Assembly: GCA_949128115.1 (NCBI GenBank)
Contig: CASBRS010000033.1
Span: 62,001 to 126,000, forward strand
Source of the DNA: Anaspis maculata
Lineage: Eukaryota; Arthropoda; Insecta; Coleoptera; Scraptiidae
DNA: 64,000 nt
Direction: 5' to 3'
Below, one piece after another: positions 24,830-37,180 of this stretch. A program made the position numbers and the translations under genes. The notes under the pieces were generated by a model. That model ran no database searches, was not told the origin of the DNA, and worked only from the letters and a program-made list of their open reading frames with translations. Each line of letters starts with the position of its first letter. The first letter of the stretch is position 1.

Positions 24830-25700
24830 TGAAGAGAATGGCACCATTACAGTGATTTTTTGCTGGCTCCAGTCCTTTGCGATTGCCCTGGCAACAATGA
24901 TCGATTTGCGCGCAGTTGAAAGTTTATTCCTCACCAAGTTACCGTAACTTAGCCGAGCGATTTTTTGCTGCGCTTCAGAGTTGATTGATAAAGGAGAATT
25001 CCAGCTGCAAAGTTGGCAGGTACTGATAATAATTATATTGGTTATATCGCCTATTGGGAGCTGAAGACAGAGCTTTACATGCGACAAAGTTGGCAACAGT
25101 GATCGAGTGGCCAACTTTGGAATTATTCATCTCTCACAAGTTGCAGTAACTTTGGGAACGTTTTACTTCAAATTTGATCAATATAGGGTGATGATATACC
25201 TACCATCTCCGGCTATATGCAAAGTTGGTAATGATAATGATGATAGTTATTTTCGCGTTAAAACTCGTAGCTTCAGTGCTAAACGAGTCACAGAGTTGGT
25301 AACAGTGAAATAGCTCGGAAATTATTAATCTTGTACAAGTTGCAATAACGTCACCGTACTTTTTACTGAATTAACAGTTGATTAAAAGCGGGTGAGTCCA
25401 GCTAGAAAGCCGGTTATTCAATTCAAATATTACTTCACTCAGAAGCTCAAGAACTTGGTGCTCCACAAGGGACAAAGCTGGCAACAATGACGAATCCAAC
25501 AATTGGTTGTCCCACAAAAAGCTTAATTTACTTTCTAGTGACTTTTGCTTCGAAGTTTATAGATTAAGGTAGGTACCTTATTGTTGAAGAAATAACAATT
25601 TTGAAAGATATTCCATTTGAAACCTCCTAAATTCAGTAATTTTTGCCAAAGTCGGCACCACTCGACAATGATCGAGCGATGAATTTACCGAATCTTCATT
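24830..25700. repeat. Degenerate ~200-bp tandem repeat
   Basis: A block like GGCAACAATGATCGA followed by AAGTTGCAGTAAC recurs near 24889, 25090, 25296, 25478 and, weakly, 25660. The spacing is 180-206 bp. The copies are old and diverged. Confidence 0.6.
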
Positions 25701-27449
25701 AGAAAGCGTGTTGAGAGAAACTTTCTCTAGCCTCTATCATCTAGTGAAAACTTGTATTTTCGAGACTCTTCGCTCAAGCCTATTTGATAGTACCCTTGTG
25801 AAAGCTCCAAATTAGTGAAATACATTGCTCCTTAGCAGGATGCCAATTCCATCGTGCATTTCCTTTACAACTTCGTATTCCATCAGACCCAATCTCTATA
25901 ATTGAAATCAACTTCAATTGTCCTACTAGAATCCGAGAATGAATTTGCCGCATATTTTATCTCTTGGAAAGCTGCAGTAGCTGAAGGTTGTCCTCTCAAA
26001 ATTTTGTCTTCTTCTCACATTTCAACTGTTGTCAATGCTTCGAAAGAGGAACTGAAGAGACCGGATATCTTGAATTGGAACGTCTAATCAAACAGCTATA
26101 CTTTTTTTGTTGCTGAAAATTTCTTCAAAAACTCTACTTCTTCATCAGGGAGCTGTACGCTCAAAGCTCGATCACTTGAAGCTTGAGTAACAGTCAAAAA
26201 CTCCGTTGGAGGGGAAAAACTAACATTTTTCAAAGGTTTGAAACTGAAATATAAATACGTAACATCAGTCAAGCTTTGCAAGCGTTGGGAGCCCAAGCTT
26301 TGAGAACTTTGGATGGCGATCAAAGCTGATTCTGTCGCAAAAAGCATCAATTTTTTCAAAGAGCCTAAACTAACAGTCGAAAGCTTTTATTCAAAATTTT
26401 TACATCACATTTACTGTTTCAAGAGTTGATAGGAGAGAGCTTTAAAAGCTCCAAAAACTCGTGAACCGAAGATCATTCAGAGCTTTTAGGTCAAAATAAA
26501 CAGTAAAAATCAGTTAAGCTTCCACTTGAAGTTCCTAAAACTTAGCTTTTGAAATTCTGTCCCTCGAATAAAGTTTAATTTCTTGGAGAAAGCAACAATT
26601 TGCTCGGAAAGCTTTAGGCTCAAAGCACAAGTATTAGCAGTCACAGCTTCTCTAGGCTTGTCATAGCTAAACTGTGGATAGACGGAGCTTTGAAGGCTTT
26701 ACAAAATGTTCATTTTATCATAATTTTCGGAAGCATAAAATGAGCCTTGTAAGAATCAATCCAGCCTCGCTTCGGAAGCCACAAAAGCCGCGGTTTCGAA
26801 GTTTAGGTCACTGCTTTTTTTCGGTTCGAAACTTGAGCTTACTTGATTGCTCCAGAAGCTCAAAGTTGCAGTTTTCGAAGACAAAATTGTAACGAAGAAA
26901 AGCTTTCAAGAATCTTCAGATATTATATTTGAGTAAGATCACAATCAAAACGACTGCTGAAAAGACTGAGCTTTGCCAGAAAGCTTCTGGAGCTTCTGAG
27001 AGCAGCGGAGTTCATTCCGAACGCCAATCAACTGGAGCTCATTGTCGTACATAGAAAATTCTAGAATTTGGTGGAGCTTTCAAGCTTCCAAAAGTAGGTG
27101 GGAATGAGTATACCTATACAAAATTCACGTTTGTCAGCAAGCCTCACGAGTATTTAAGCTTTTCTATTTGAGCTCCAAACACTAAGAGCACTCACATAGA
27201 ACTCTGAAAAGCTTAGATTCCAAGATTTTTCAGCAACAGTTTCGAAAAGCTGCAAGAACGAAACAAATTAGCTCTGGAAGCTCAAACTATTTTTCTTTTT
27301 GAACAAAGCTTTCTTCGAGAGCTTCGCATTTCTCGTATTTTGGAGAAAAATTTAATAACATGCAGAACCGCTTTCTGTTGTCAAGCTTGAGTATAGCTTT
27401 TCCTATTCAGAGACTTGAGCTTGAGACTAGAGCTTCACTTATTAGAAGG
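25701..27449. repeat. AAGCTT-rich degenerate sequence
   Basis: GAAAGCTT, GAAGCTT and GAGCTTT recur every 15-40 bases, far above expectation. The same texture continues at 29.0-29.3, 33.1-33.5 and 47.2-47.7 kb. It is probably a decayed satellite. No gene seen. Confidence 0.55.
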
Positions 27450-27610
27450 CCAAAATACAGGGCCGTTCCTAGGGGTTTGAGCGCCCGTGTGCAAAGCGTC
27501 TATTCTCGCCCCCCCCCAAACCCTTTTTTCTATACTCGACCAAAAAGATGAAAGAATTCAGAATCCGTATCACTGTTCTATTTCCTATTTTTTCACAAAA
27601 GTAATATAAT

Positions 27611-27737
27611 AGCTGTATTACACTACACAATTTATTGTACAATTTATTTAGCAACCTGCCAAAATGCTGTCAAAAAACAATGCCATTGATTGTTTAACTG
27701 ACAGATTGTACAAGAAATTGTGTAGTGTAATACAGCT
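27611..27737. mobile_element. Short inverted-repeat MITE nested in the hAT-like element
   Basis: About 127 bp with ends AGCTGTATTACACTACACAA and its complement around a short loop. A target duplication is not evident. Confidence 0.65.
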
Positions 27738-28177
27738 TCAACAGACATGAATCTTGCAAAAAAACAACAATTCAGTGAATGAAAAAAAAAACATTAATAT
27801 CCAGGATATCAATGAATCTTGGATTTTTAAATACATTTCTGCATTTTTGATAGGAATTTTTCATTATCTTTCAGGGATCACAAGTGAATATCTAACTTTT
27901 ATACTTGTTAGGTAGAAGCATTCGCTTCTGGCGAACTGAAAGGATTCGCATTCGTCAGCGAAGAACGTTCGCGAAACGTTCGGTGACTTAGCCATTCGAC
28001 ACAGAAGGTTCAATTCGAACCAAAAACCAAATGAACCTTCGCGTGCTATAAAAAAAATACTAGAAATTGGACCATTCCTTTGCATTCTGTTTATTTTCCT
28101 TATCTGGGGCGGAGCTGGCTGCCATAGTTACCGTGGTCCGTGATTGTCTTTGTCTTGTGATACGGTTTTCTACGACT

Positions 28178-28785
28178 AAAGTTTATAGTCGACGCAAGCG
28201 GATACGGAACCGCATACGGTTACGCAAACGGTAGCGTGAGAACAACTGATAGTTTATAGTGAACGCTTTCAGAGGCGCACGCCTGCGTCGTAGGAGAAGG
28301 AATCATAGGGGATTTGTTTGCCTGAGTGTGCCGCTCCACTCCACATTGACATTGTTGTCCACTTAGCGATCCAAACCCAAATTCTGACTGGTGGAAACCA
28401 AGGTCATCTACGTATCATCCGCATCAACGCAAGAGTTGGATGTTGATCAACTCTTTGCGTATACGGGATACGGTTGCGAGTATTGCGTTCACTATAAACG
28501 ATTGCGGCGTTTTCACTTTGTCGAAGTATAGCCTTGCGTAACCGTATATGCGGCTTGGTTCCCTCCAATCAGAATTTGAGTTTGGATGGCTAAGTGAACA
28601 ACAATGTCAATGTGAAGTGGGGCAGCACACTCAGGCAAACAAATCACCTATGATTCCTTCTCCTACGACGCAAGCGTGCGTCTATGGGAGCGTTCACTAT
28701 AAACTAGCGGTTTTGTTTACGCTACCGTTACCGTTTGCGTAACCGTATGCAGTTCCGTATCCGCTTGCGTCGACTATAAACTAAG
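28178..28785. mobile_element. Nested palindromic element with GTTTATAGT ends
   Basis: Inverted arms about 250-300 bp long with ends GTTTATAGTCGACGCAAG and its complement. The motif GTTTATAGTGAACG is repeated again inside each arm near 28252, 28488 and 28690. It lies inside the hAT-like element, so it is younger. Target duplication not resolved. Confidence 0.7.
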
Positions 28786-28984
28786 CTTAACAACGGCAAA
28801 TTGCCTCGTATTGGTATAATTGGTTTTTGCATCGGGCGCTAAAGCGCCGGCCGGCTATAACGGGGGGCGCAAAGCGCCCTTTTTGAATTTTTTTCAGTCG
28901 GTCGAATTTTTGCGCCCCTGGCAAAGTGCGCCCGCGTGCGTCGCACGCCTTGAACGCCCCGTTAGGAACGGCCCTGCCAAAATA

Positions 28985-29440
28985 TTTTGGTTCTCGGAAT
29001 TATATTTTGATAAAAGTTGCAAGAAATCTGAAAATCCGATATTTCAGAAAGCTTGACATCAAGTCAACATTTGAAAACATAAACCTTCGCTAGGAAGCTT
29101 CAAAAGCTCATTCTGAAAACTGGTCTGCTTGTTTTGAAAAAATCGAGAATTTTGAGCAGCCTTCAAGCTTTTGAAAATAGGTATGCAAAGTTCATATTCA
29201 TCAAAAAAAGCTCTTGAACTTTAAGGTTCTTTCACAAGACGGGGGCTTGGGAAAGTAATTTAGCGAGAATAAATTCCGAACAAAAAGTACATGAGACCCG
29301 AGAGAGTTGACCCGAGAGTTGCCCAACTGAGATGTTGAACCAAAAAAAGTGAGCTCACCGTCTTATTTTTCTCGCAGGAGAGGGGTGGTGTAGCAATTCA
29401 ATATTTTTCACATGTAAATGAGATCTGACGTGTTGTGCTG
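28985..29440. repeat. Left arm of an inverted repeat flanking the 30-32 kb satellite
   Basis: This block, including TCGCAGGAGAGGGGTGGTGT near 29371, is the inverted counterpart of 32935-33300. The similarity resumes left of the hAT-like insertion at 27290-27449, pairing with 33355-33510. Confidence 0.75.
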
Positions 29441-29883
29441 CCGTGAAACTTTCTATATCATCAGGAACTAATGGAATCTATCTATCTTCTGGATGGTAAG
29501 ATGTAATAGTCAACTACCAAATGCTATGGCCTACGATACAGAATACAGAAAGAGCCCTGTCCTGATGAACAATTTTGAATAAAAATGGAGCATATCCTCG
29601 AACTCTGAGGCTAATTCAGCTCCATAGCAGAAAATAACGTGAGGAACTTTCACTTCCTCAAGACCTTATTGATCCTCTTCTTCATCTCATTTTAAGAGAA
29701 AGGTCGTTTCTTCCTCAGCGCTCTCGCGGATTTTTGAATGTTCATCATCAATTTCTATGATACTAGCTTTCCTAGAAACCTAGTCATTGTTTGCGCTTCT
29801 CCTAGGGTGATATTCTCAAAGGTGACTTGCATTCGCAGTGTTTTGTTATGAGATTATGTCGCAATTCGGGTTGAATTGCTTCT

Positions 29884-32240
29884 CACGATAGAATCTCAGA
29901 ATATTCCACAACCTTCGAGAGTGTTCTGGAATGTTCCACAATGATCTGGATGTTTCCGAACGTTCCAGACTATTCCCGAATATTCCAGAATATACCGGAA
30001 CATTCTGGAATGGTGCGAAATGATCTCGAATACTCTCAAATATTCTGTACTGTACCTCTACTAATAGGTGGCCTCACACCAAAAAGGCTTCAAATAGTCC
30101 ACAATGTTCCAGAACCTTCCCCTTTCTTTCAAACTTTCAAGAGTGTCCAGGAATAATCCACAATGATCTGGAATGTTCCGGGATGTTCTTGATCGTTTCA
30201 GACTATTCTCAAGCATTCTAGAACATACCGAAACATGCTGGAATGTAATGGAATGATCTCGAATGATCGCGAATTACCCGAACGTTTCAGAATATATCGA
30301 AACATTCTGGAATGTTGTGGAATGTTCCAGACTATTCCCGAACATTCCAGAACATACCGGAACATTTTGGAATGTTATAGAATGATCTCGAAGGTTCCAT
30401 AATGATTTGGAATGTTCCAGGATCTTCCAAACATTACGGAACATACCGAAACATCCTAGAATGTTGTGGAATGATCTCGAATGTTTCACAATGATCTGGA
30501 ATGTTCCGGGATGTTTTAGAACGTTCCAGACTATTCCCGAACATTCTAGAACATACCGGAACATTCTGGGATGTTGTGGGACGATCTAGAATATTCCACA
30601 ATGAATTGAAATGTTCCGGAAAGTTTCCGAACGTTCCAGATTCTCGAACATACCGGAACATTCTTGAATGTTGTGGGATGATAACGAATGCGCCGCAATG
30701 ATCTAGAATGTTCAGGGATGTTTCTGAACGTTCCAGATCATTCACGACTATTCCAGAATATACTGGAACATTCTGCAATGTTGTGAAATGATCTTGAAAG
30801 TTTCACAATGAGTTGAAATGTTACTGAATGTTGCCGAACCTTCCAGACTATTCCCGACAATACCGGAACAATCTGAGAGTTGTGGAATGATCACGAATGT
30901 TCCACAGTGATCTGGGATATTCTGGGATGTTTCCGAACGTTCCAGGCTATTCCCGAACATACCGGAACATTCTGGGATGTTGTAGAAATATCTTGAATGT
31001 TCCACAATGTTTTGCAATTTTCCAGGATTTTCCGAACATTTCAGAACATACCGGAACATTCTGGAATGTTGAGGAACGATCTCGAGTCTCCCACATTGAA
31101 TTAAGATGTTCTGGAATGTTTCCAAGCGTTCCAGACCATTCCCGAACATAGCCGAACATTCTGGGATGTTGTGGAATGATCTCGACTGTTCTACAATGAT
31201 CTGAAACGTTCCGGGATGTTTCGAACGTTCCAACGTTCCCCAAACATTCTAGAACATACCGAAACATTCTGGAATGTTGTGGAGCGATCCAGAATGATCC
31301 ACAGTGATCTGGAATGGTTCCGGGATGTTTCTGAACGTTCCATATCATTCCCGACCATTTCAGAATATACTGGAACACTCTGGAATGTTGTAAAATGATC
31401 TCGAATGTTCCACAATGATCTGGAATATTCTGTGATGTTTCCAAACGTTCCAGACTATTTCCGACCATTTTGGAACATACTGGAACATTCTGGAATGTTC
31501 TATTATGATCTTGAATGATCCACAATGATTTGGAATGTTACGGGATTTTCCGAACATCTAGGATCATACCGGAACATTCTGCAATATTGTGAAACGATCT
31601 CGAACGTTCCACAATGAATTGAAATGTTCTGGAATGTTTCCGAACGTTCCAGACTATTCCCGAACATACTTGAGCATTCCGAAACTTTGCGGATTGATCA
31701 CGAATGCTCCACAATAATCTGGAATGTTCCGGGATGTTTCTGAGCGTCCCAGATTATTCCGACTATTCCAGAACATACCGGAAGATTGTGGAATGTCATG
31801 GATCGATCTTGAATGTTCCACAATGATCTGGAATGTTCCGCGATGTTTCCGAACGTTGCAGGCGAACATTCCCGAACATTCTGAAACATACCAAAACATT
31901 CTGGAATGTCGTGGAATTATCTAGAATACTTTTGAATGTTCTGGACTGTCCTAGACATTCTAGAGGGCGAGAGTTCCAGCCCTTATATCTTTAAAAAACA
32001 CGCCCCCCAGATAAATCCGGGTATCTTCTTCATTGATGGGGGATGGAGGGCTACCACACCATATAACTCCTTTGATCGTACGGGGACTCGTTTGAGTTTT
32101 GGCACGCACAGTGTACACTTATTGTTATTATCCGAACGTTCCAGACTATTCCTGAACATTCCAGGACCTACGGAACATTCTGGAATGTTGTGGAATGCTT
32201 CCGAATACCCTCGAATGTTCTGGACTGCTCTAGACATTTC
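29884..32240. repeat. 110-bp satellite made of 10-bp GAAnnTTCnn steps
   Basis: About 20 copies of a roughly 100-110-bp unit, each recognisable by ATACCGGAACATTCTGG. Within a unit, GAA and TTC triplets alternate every 5 bp, so the unit is eleven 10-bp steps of GAAnnTTCnn with point changes. This pattern equals the heat-shock element consensus. Many overlapping ORFs on both strands are artefacts of the repeat. A non-satellite block splits the array at about 31965-32130. Confidence 0.92.
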
Positions 32241-32420
32241 TAGGAGACGAGAAACTTCCAGCCCTTATATCTTCAAAAGCACGCCCTTGAGGTAAAAACG
32301 GAAACCTTCTTCATCGATGAGACATAGAGGACTACCACACCATAATAACTCCCTTGATCGCAGCGGGACTCGTTTCCGAGTTTTAGCGGCACAAAGATCT
32401 GGCACTTTCTTTTATTATAT
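31960..32420. repeat. Two direct copies of a ~170-bp non-satellite block
   Basis: CCAGCCCTTATATCTT, ACACGCCC and GGACTCGTTT occur in order at about 31976-32110 and 32258-32372. An inverted fragment of the same block is at 53225-53330. Confidence 0.75.
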
Positions 32421-32544
32421 ATTATATCGATTATTACACACAACGTCCTTGATTATTAGATCTACAACGATAATATTCACTTATCTAAATCAAACAACAA
32501 AATCTGACAGCTGTCACTGCGGACTTCTTTTTTGTAATAATTAT

Positions 32545-32735
32545 TAAAATATCACTCGTGCTCGAGATTTTCCCAGATAATTTTGGCCAAGCGTTTTTCT
32601 CGGGCTGGTTGTCCCTAGATAAATGCCCTCCTCCTACGGAGTTTGGCATTTATAGCTACAACCAGCACTCGCGATCGCCTGGCCAAAATTATCGTGAAAA
32701 TCTAAGCACTTATGATATTACTGTTGATTATTAAA
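32545..32735. mobile_element. Short hairpin element
   Basis: Inverted arms including GATTTTCCCAGATAATTTTG and GCTGGTTGT...AGATAAATGCC pair with their complements around an 11-base loop. It is MITE-sized with no coding content. Confidence 0.6.
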
Positions 32736-32934
32736 CCAAATCGTACATCCGTTTAATAAAAATCCCTACCCTGTGTTGAAACACACAGGGGTTCGGCAAA
32801 ATTTCCGGTGTAGTGGAGGAAAGCATCCACCGGCGTCGGTGTTAGGCCTCGTTGCGGAAATAGGCCGACGTTAAATAAACAAAATTAAAAAAGACATTCG
32901 TTTGATTTTTTTTTTTTAAAACAGTACCCTAAAA
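32736..32934. other. No gene; local hairpins
   Basis: CCCTGTGTTGAAACACACAGGG at 32768-32789 and CGTCGG...AGGCCGACG near 32835-32872 can fold. No gene recognised. Confidence 0.4.
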
Positions 32935-33510
32935 AATATTGTAGATCTACTTCACATGCATAAAAAATTGAATTGCCACACCAACCCTCTCCTGCGAGAG
33001 AAATAGAACGATGGGCCGTACTATTCTCTTTTTGCTGCTCAAGACCTTGGTAGGGCAATTCTCGGGCTTCATGTAATTTTCATTGGGAATTTATTCTCAT
33101 TGAATTACTTTCCCAAGCGTTCCGTTCTATGAAAGAGCCTGAAAGTTCGAGAGCTTTTGTTGATGAATATTAATTTGGCGTTCCTATTCTCTAAAGCTTG
33201 GAGGCTGCTTGGAATTCTGGAATTTTCCAAAATGAGCAGACCAGTTTTCAGAATGATCTTTTGAAGCTCCCTAGCAAAGCTTGATTTTCGACCCAATCTC
33301 AACCTTCCCAAACCTTTGAAAGTCTTTATTGAAATGAAGTTTCAAAAACTGAAATGTTGGGCCTTCTAATGAGTGAATCTCTAGTCTCAAGCTCAAGTCT
33401 CTGATTAGAGAAAGCTTCACTCAAGTTCGACAACAGGAAGCAGTCTAGTTGTTACATTTCTTCAAAATACAAAAATGCAAAGCTTCCAGAGAAAGCTTGG
33501 TTAAAGAAGA
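32935..33510. repeat. Right arm of the inverted repeat around the satellite
   Basis: Reverse complement of 28985-29440 and 27290-27449. A third copy in this orientation is split over 47230-47660 and 48180-48255. Confidence 0.75.
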
Positions 33511-33589
33511 AGAACAAGAAGAAAAAATTATTACTTTCAATTCGATGTAGGCGTCAGAAGATATGTAATGCTATTTGAAATTTCAAGGT

Positions 33590-34255
33590 GTGAGTAAGGT
33601 GGGGGCGAATAGCTTGAAGATAAAAATTTGGTATCGCGTGTCTTAGATGTCCCTTTCATGATAAAAACCGACATGTTTCTGCTGGAAAATCTATTTGTCA
33701 ATTACCGGGAGTGAATAGGGGGAGAACTTTCTTTCCATTAACCAGAAGAAACTTTTGAGAAGGATTGAGCTTTTTTTGTATTCAACAGAAAAAGAATTTC
33801 GCCTTGAATTTGATGTATCACAAAACAGGTGATGCTACTTGAATTTCTGAAGTAGGGGTGGGGTGGGAGCGAAGGGGTTGGAGATGAAAATTTCACCATA
33901 CGTGTCTTAGATGACCCCGTATGAATGAAAAGCGACTTTTTTTGCTGGAAAGTCTATCTCTCAATAATCGGGAGTTTACAGAGGAAAAATTTTCGTTTCA
34001 TTACAAAGAACAGATTTTCACAATGGTTGGGGGTGGAGGAGACTATTTAACAGAATTAAAAATATATTGGGCAGAGAGAGAATTTTATTGTTTCCAATCT
34101 GATGAATCATAGGATAGGTAATGCTATTTGAAAATTTTGAGTAGAATGGAGTGGAGGCAAAGGGGTTGAATTGGACAATATGTGTTCTGGATGTCCCCCT
34201 CGAAATAAAAATAAATTTCGGCGGCAAGAAATCAGGGGTGAGGAGTCCTCAAATG
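33590..34255. repeat. ~250-290-bp tandem repeat, three copies
   Basis: Blocks carrying GTGTCTTAGATG, then GCTGGAAA, then CGGGAGT recur at about 33595, 33845 and 34130, with a further copy at 47768-47920. The last copy is partial. Confidence 0.65.
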
Positions 34256-35100
34256 AACAGCCTGTATGTAGTATTTTCCAAAGCATGATAGGTATCACAC
34301 ACTTTCTGCCCGCGACGTGAGATTGCGTGACATCACGTGAGCTTGGAGCATCACATTGATGATAACAGTGTGTTTCTGCTTCGGCAGTCGTCTGGAATTT
34401 ATCAACTGCTAACCAAGTTGACGGAGAAAAAATCACTAGCTCAGTTTCAGCCGGTGTAACCCGAGCTTTTGCGGTCGGATATATAGGAAACATGGAAATA
34501 TATAAAAAAGCAATACCCACGGCCTCGTCAACCTTCCGACTCTCTCCTGTTCCGGTCCTCGTCCTCTCTAATGCGATCAGCATAAATTTGCCTTATACAT
34601 TCCGGATTTTTGGATGGCTCGTACATGAAGCGATATGAGCAGTCTACCCGTATCCCGAAAACCCTGGAGTGCGAGTTATTGAAATGTGAACAAGAAACAA
34701 TAACAAAAGCAGAGAGGCAGAAACCGGGGCGTTGCATCTAATAAAAGTCAATTCCACCGCAGAGACAATTGGCCAATTTATCGAAGACACGCATATATAC
34801 CGACCCATTGATGCCAATCGCAAAATATGTCATTCCTTCGGGAACATCCCTCCTGCGTCGTTGATGAAGACAGCGCCGTTCCGGCAACTACTTTTTTTCC
34901 GCGTGACGTTCACTCTGAATCAGAGCCGAGTCTCGAAATTTACTTTTCAATTTTGCCGTTGAAACTTTCAAACAACGTGATGCGCGGTCCTCGGGAAACA
35001 ATTACGACAAATCCGCGGACGTGCCGTTTATTCCCTCTCTCTGGGTGCTCTCTGGCGCTGCTGCTGCTGCTGCAGTTGCACCAACTTTTCGGCATCAAAA
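34256..35100. other. No gene seen; CTG microsatellite
   Basis: Apparently unique DNA of moderate GC content. A (CTG)n run lies at about 35058-35073. Small ORFs show no motif. Confidence 0.4.
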
Positions 35101-35110
35101 GCTCGCCGGC

Positions 35111-36282
35111 ATGGGCGCCCGGAGGGGGGGGCAAGGGGGGGCACTTGCCCCCCCCTGGCTCCGGAGCAGCTGAATAAATTCTTCCTTACGAAAAAAAAAA
35201 AAATTCGAGAAAGGAAAAAAAAAATTCATTTTCGAAAGAAAAAACTTTGAGAAGGTAATTTACATTCTCTTGAATTGTTAGAGCAATTTGAAATTTCATT
35301 AGGCTTCTACCTCGTGTTTTCCTATTCGCGTTTTCCTAAACCTAATAGGTAATCGTTAAAGACTGCAAAACAAAGCAATACTTGAAATTTTCTGAACCTC
35401 TGGTTTAAAACACCAGGGGTTTTTTCAACATAATGAACGAGTGTAACAATTGACCTACCTATATCAATCATAGCAATACTTGAAATTTTCTAAACCTCTG
35501 GTTTAAAACACTAGGGGTTTTTTCAAGATAATGAACGAGTGTGACTATTGACCTGGCTATTTTGAGGTAAATTTTTATACATTTTGTACAAAATGACAAA
35601 TTTTAATAAATTTCTCTAAAGTCAAGTTCAATTTTCAAATATATTTCCTTATTTTTCGCACAATAATTATCATCACCATTACAGTAATGTATGGATAATC
35701 CGAACCCCCTATAATCCGAACTACTCTATAATCCGAACACCCCAATTCTGTGAAATGATATCTATAATCCGAACCCCTGTATCCTGTAATCCGAACTGTT
35801 ATTTATTTTTCTTTGTGCGTGCCTTCCGAAAGAATACCGAACAATTTAGGCGAGCTTGTAAGTCTTAGCTTTCATTGTAAGCTGTATTTGAACCATGTGT
35901 TCAACACATAAACATGTCACATTGATCTTCAACAAAAAGCTGATATTTTGCGTCAATTGGAGTTTGGATGTTCATACGCTACCCTGGCAGTACGCTTCAA
36001 TGAAATAATTTAAAATAAATCTTTCATGGATAATTTGCATATTTTTTAATGCATATTGGCTATCATTTAGTGTGAATTCTATAATCCGAATGTTTTTGTA
36101 ATCCGAACGGGGTCTGCAAACTTTCTGTTCGGATTATCCAGACATTACTGTATTATTATTCGAAAAATTTTTCGCCTGCGGCGCTAATCTAAAGGACTTC
36201 GCAAATTAGGCCAGGTAGGTATGTGACGTTCTCTAACTAAAGCTATTTGCCCCCCCCTGACAAAAATCCTGCGGGCGCCCAT
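35111..36282. mobile_element. GGGCGCCC-ended insertion with 10-bp flanking duplication
   Basis: The ends ATGGGCGCCCGGAGGGGG and, on the other strand, ATGGGCGCCCGCAGG are bounded by GCTCGCCGGC at 35101-35110 and 36283-36292. Long G and C tracts sit just inside each end. The 1172-bp element encodes nothing and contains a pogo-like MITE. A 9-10-bp duplication with these ends does not fit the families I know. Confidence 0.8.
35682..36150. mobile_element. Pogo/Tigger-like MITE, TA target duplication
   Basis: Ends CAGTAATGTATGGATAATCC and, inverted, CAGTAATGTCTGGATAATCC are flanked by TA on both sides, as for Tc1/mariner-pogo elements. The motif ATAATCCGAAC is repeated five or more times inside. 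It is nested in the GGGCGCCC element. Confidence 0.9.
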
Positions 36283-36292
36283 GCTCGCCGGC

Positions 36293-37180
36293 GTGACAAA
36301 AGTTCTTTAATCCAATGGAAGAGAGAGGAGCAAGGACGGGAAAGAGCCCGGGATCTTGTACGACACGTGTAAAATTCAAGTGCATTTCCCGAGGACCATT
36401 GTGATGCCGACCTGGAAGGAGCAGTGGAGTTTGCCAAAAATTCCAGACTCTGTCCGGAAGCGCGCTCTCTTTCTAGTCTCTCTCTTGTGCATCGGGTACA
36501 CGGCAGCGAACCCGATTTCGTCTTTTATTTGCGGGAGAGTGTTTTTTTGGTCGTTTTATATCCACCGCCGGCCAAGTCCTCAAAACTTGCCGGCTGGCTG
36601 CTAATTTGAAATTCACTCGTTTCACAATTGCACCTGGAATTCCAGAGGGAATGGTATTTTGTTGGCGCGCGCGCGCGCGCGCGAGCGGGCAATTCTGTGC
36701 ATTTAGTAATTGCGATATTTAGATATTATCGCTATGGCAGAGCAGAGGGGTTAATTATGCTCAGAGGTAATAAATCATTTCGAGAATGGAACGAAATGAA
36801 AAAGTTAAAAGTGCTTTTCTGCTTTTAAGGTTATGCTTTATGCTTGAACTGGATTATATACTGATGCAATTCACCTAAGTCGGTAGCTACCTACTTATTT
36901 AGTGACGAACAAGTAGGTATAATGTAAGTATATTAAGGGCAACTGAGGGCTGCAGTGTTTGAGGGCCCAAGGATGTTACAGGACTACATGCTTATTCAGT
37001 TTATAAAGCCCATGTCATATGCATCAGCATGCTATATCTTCAAACTGTACCTATAATCTTTTCTCCTGAATCCTCTTCTTTATCTACTTGCGATAACATG
37101 CACAGGTCAAGAGATGCAACATAGACCAGTAATTATAGACTTCCAGTAGAGAAAATATTTTTTTATTTCTGAAAATTCGC
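36293..37180. other. No gene seen; GC dinucleotide repeat
   Basis: Single-copy-looking DNA with a (CG)n run at about 36664-36683. ORFs of 60-80 codons lack motifs. Confidence 0.4.

Larger units (their letters stand above)
27458..28976. mobile_element. hAT-like element with 8-bp target duplication and nested insertions
   Basis: The ends CAGGGCCGTTCCTAGGGG and its approximate complement CCCCGTTAGGAACGGCCCTG are flanked by CCAAAATA at 27450-27457 and 28977-28984. CAG-type ends and an 8-bp duplication are the hAT hallmarks. It carries no transposase, and its interior holds at least two further inverted-repeat insertions. Confidence 0.9.

Noticed and set aside
29941..31899. Many 60-190-codon ORFs on both strands in the 30-32 kb satellite
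   Set aside because: They follow the 10-bp repeat in several frames at once; the unit is not a multiple of three and no frame is favoured.
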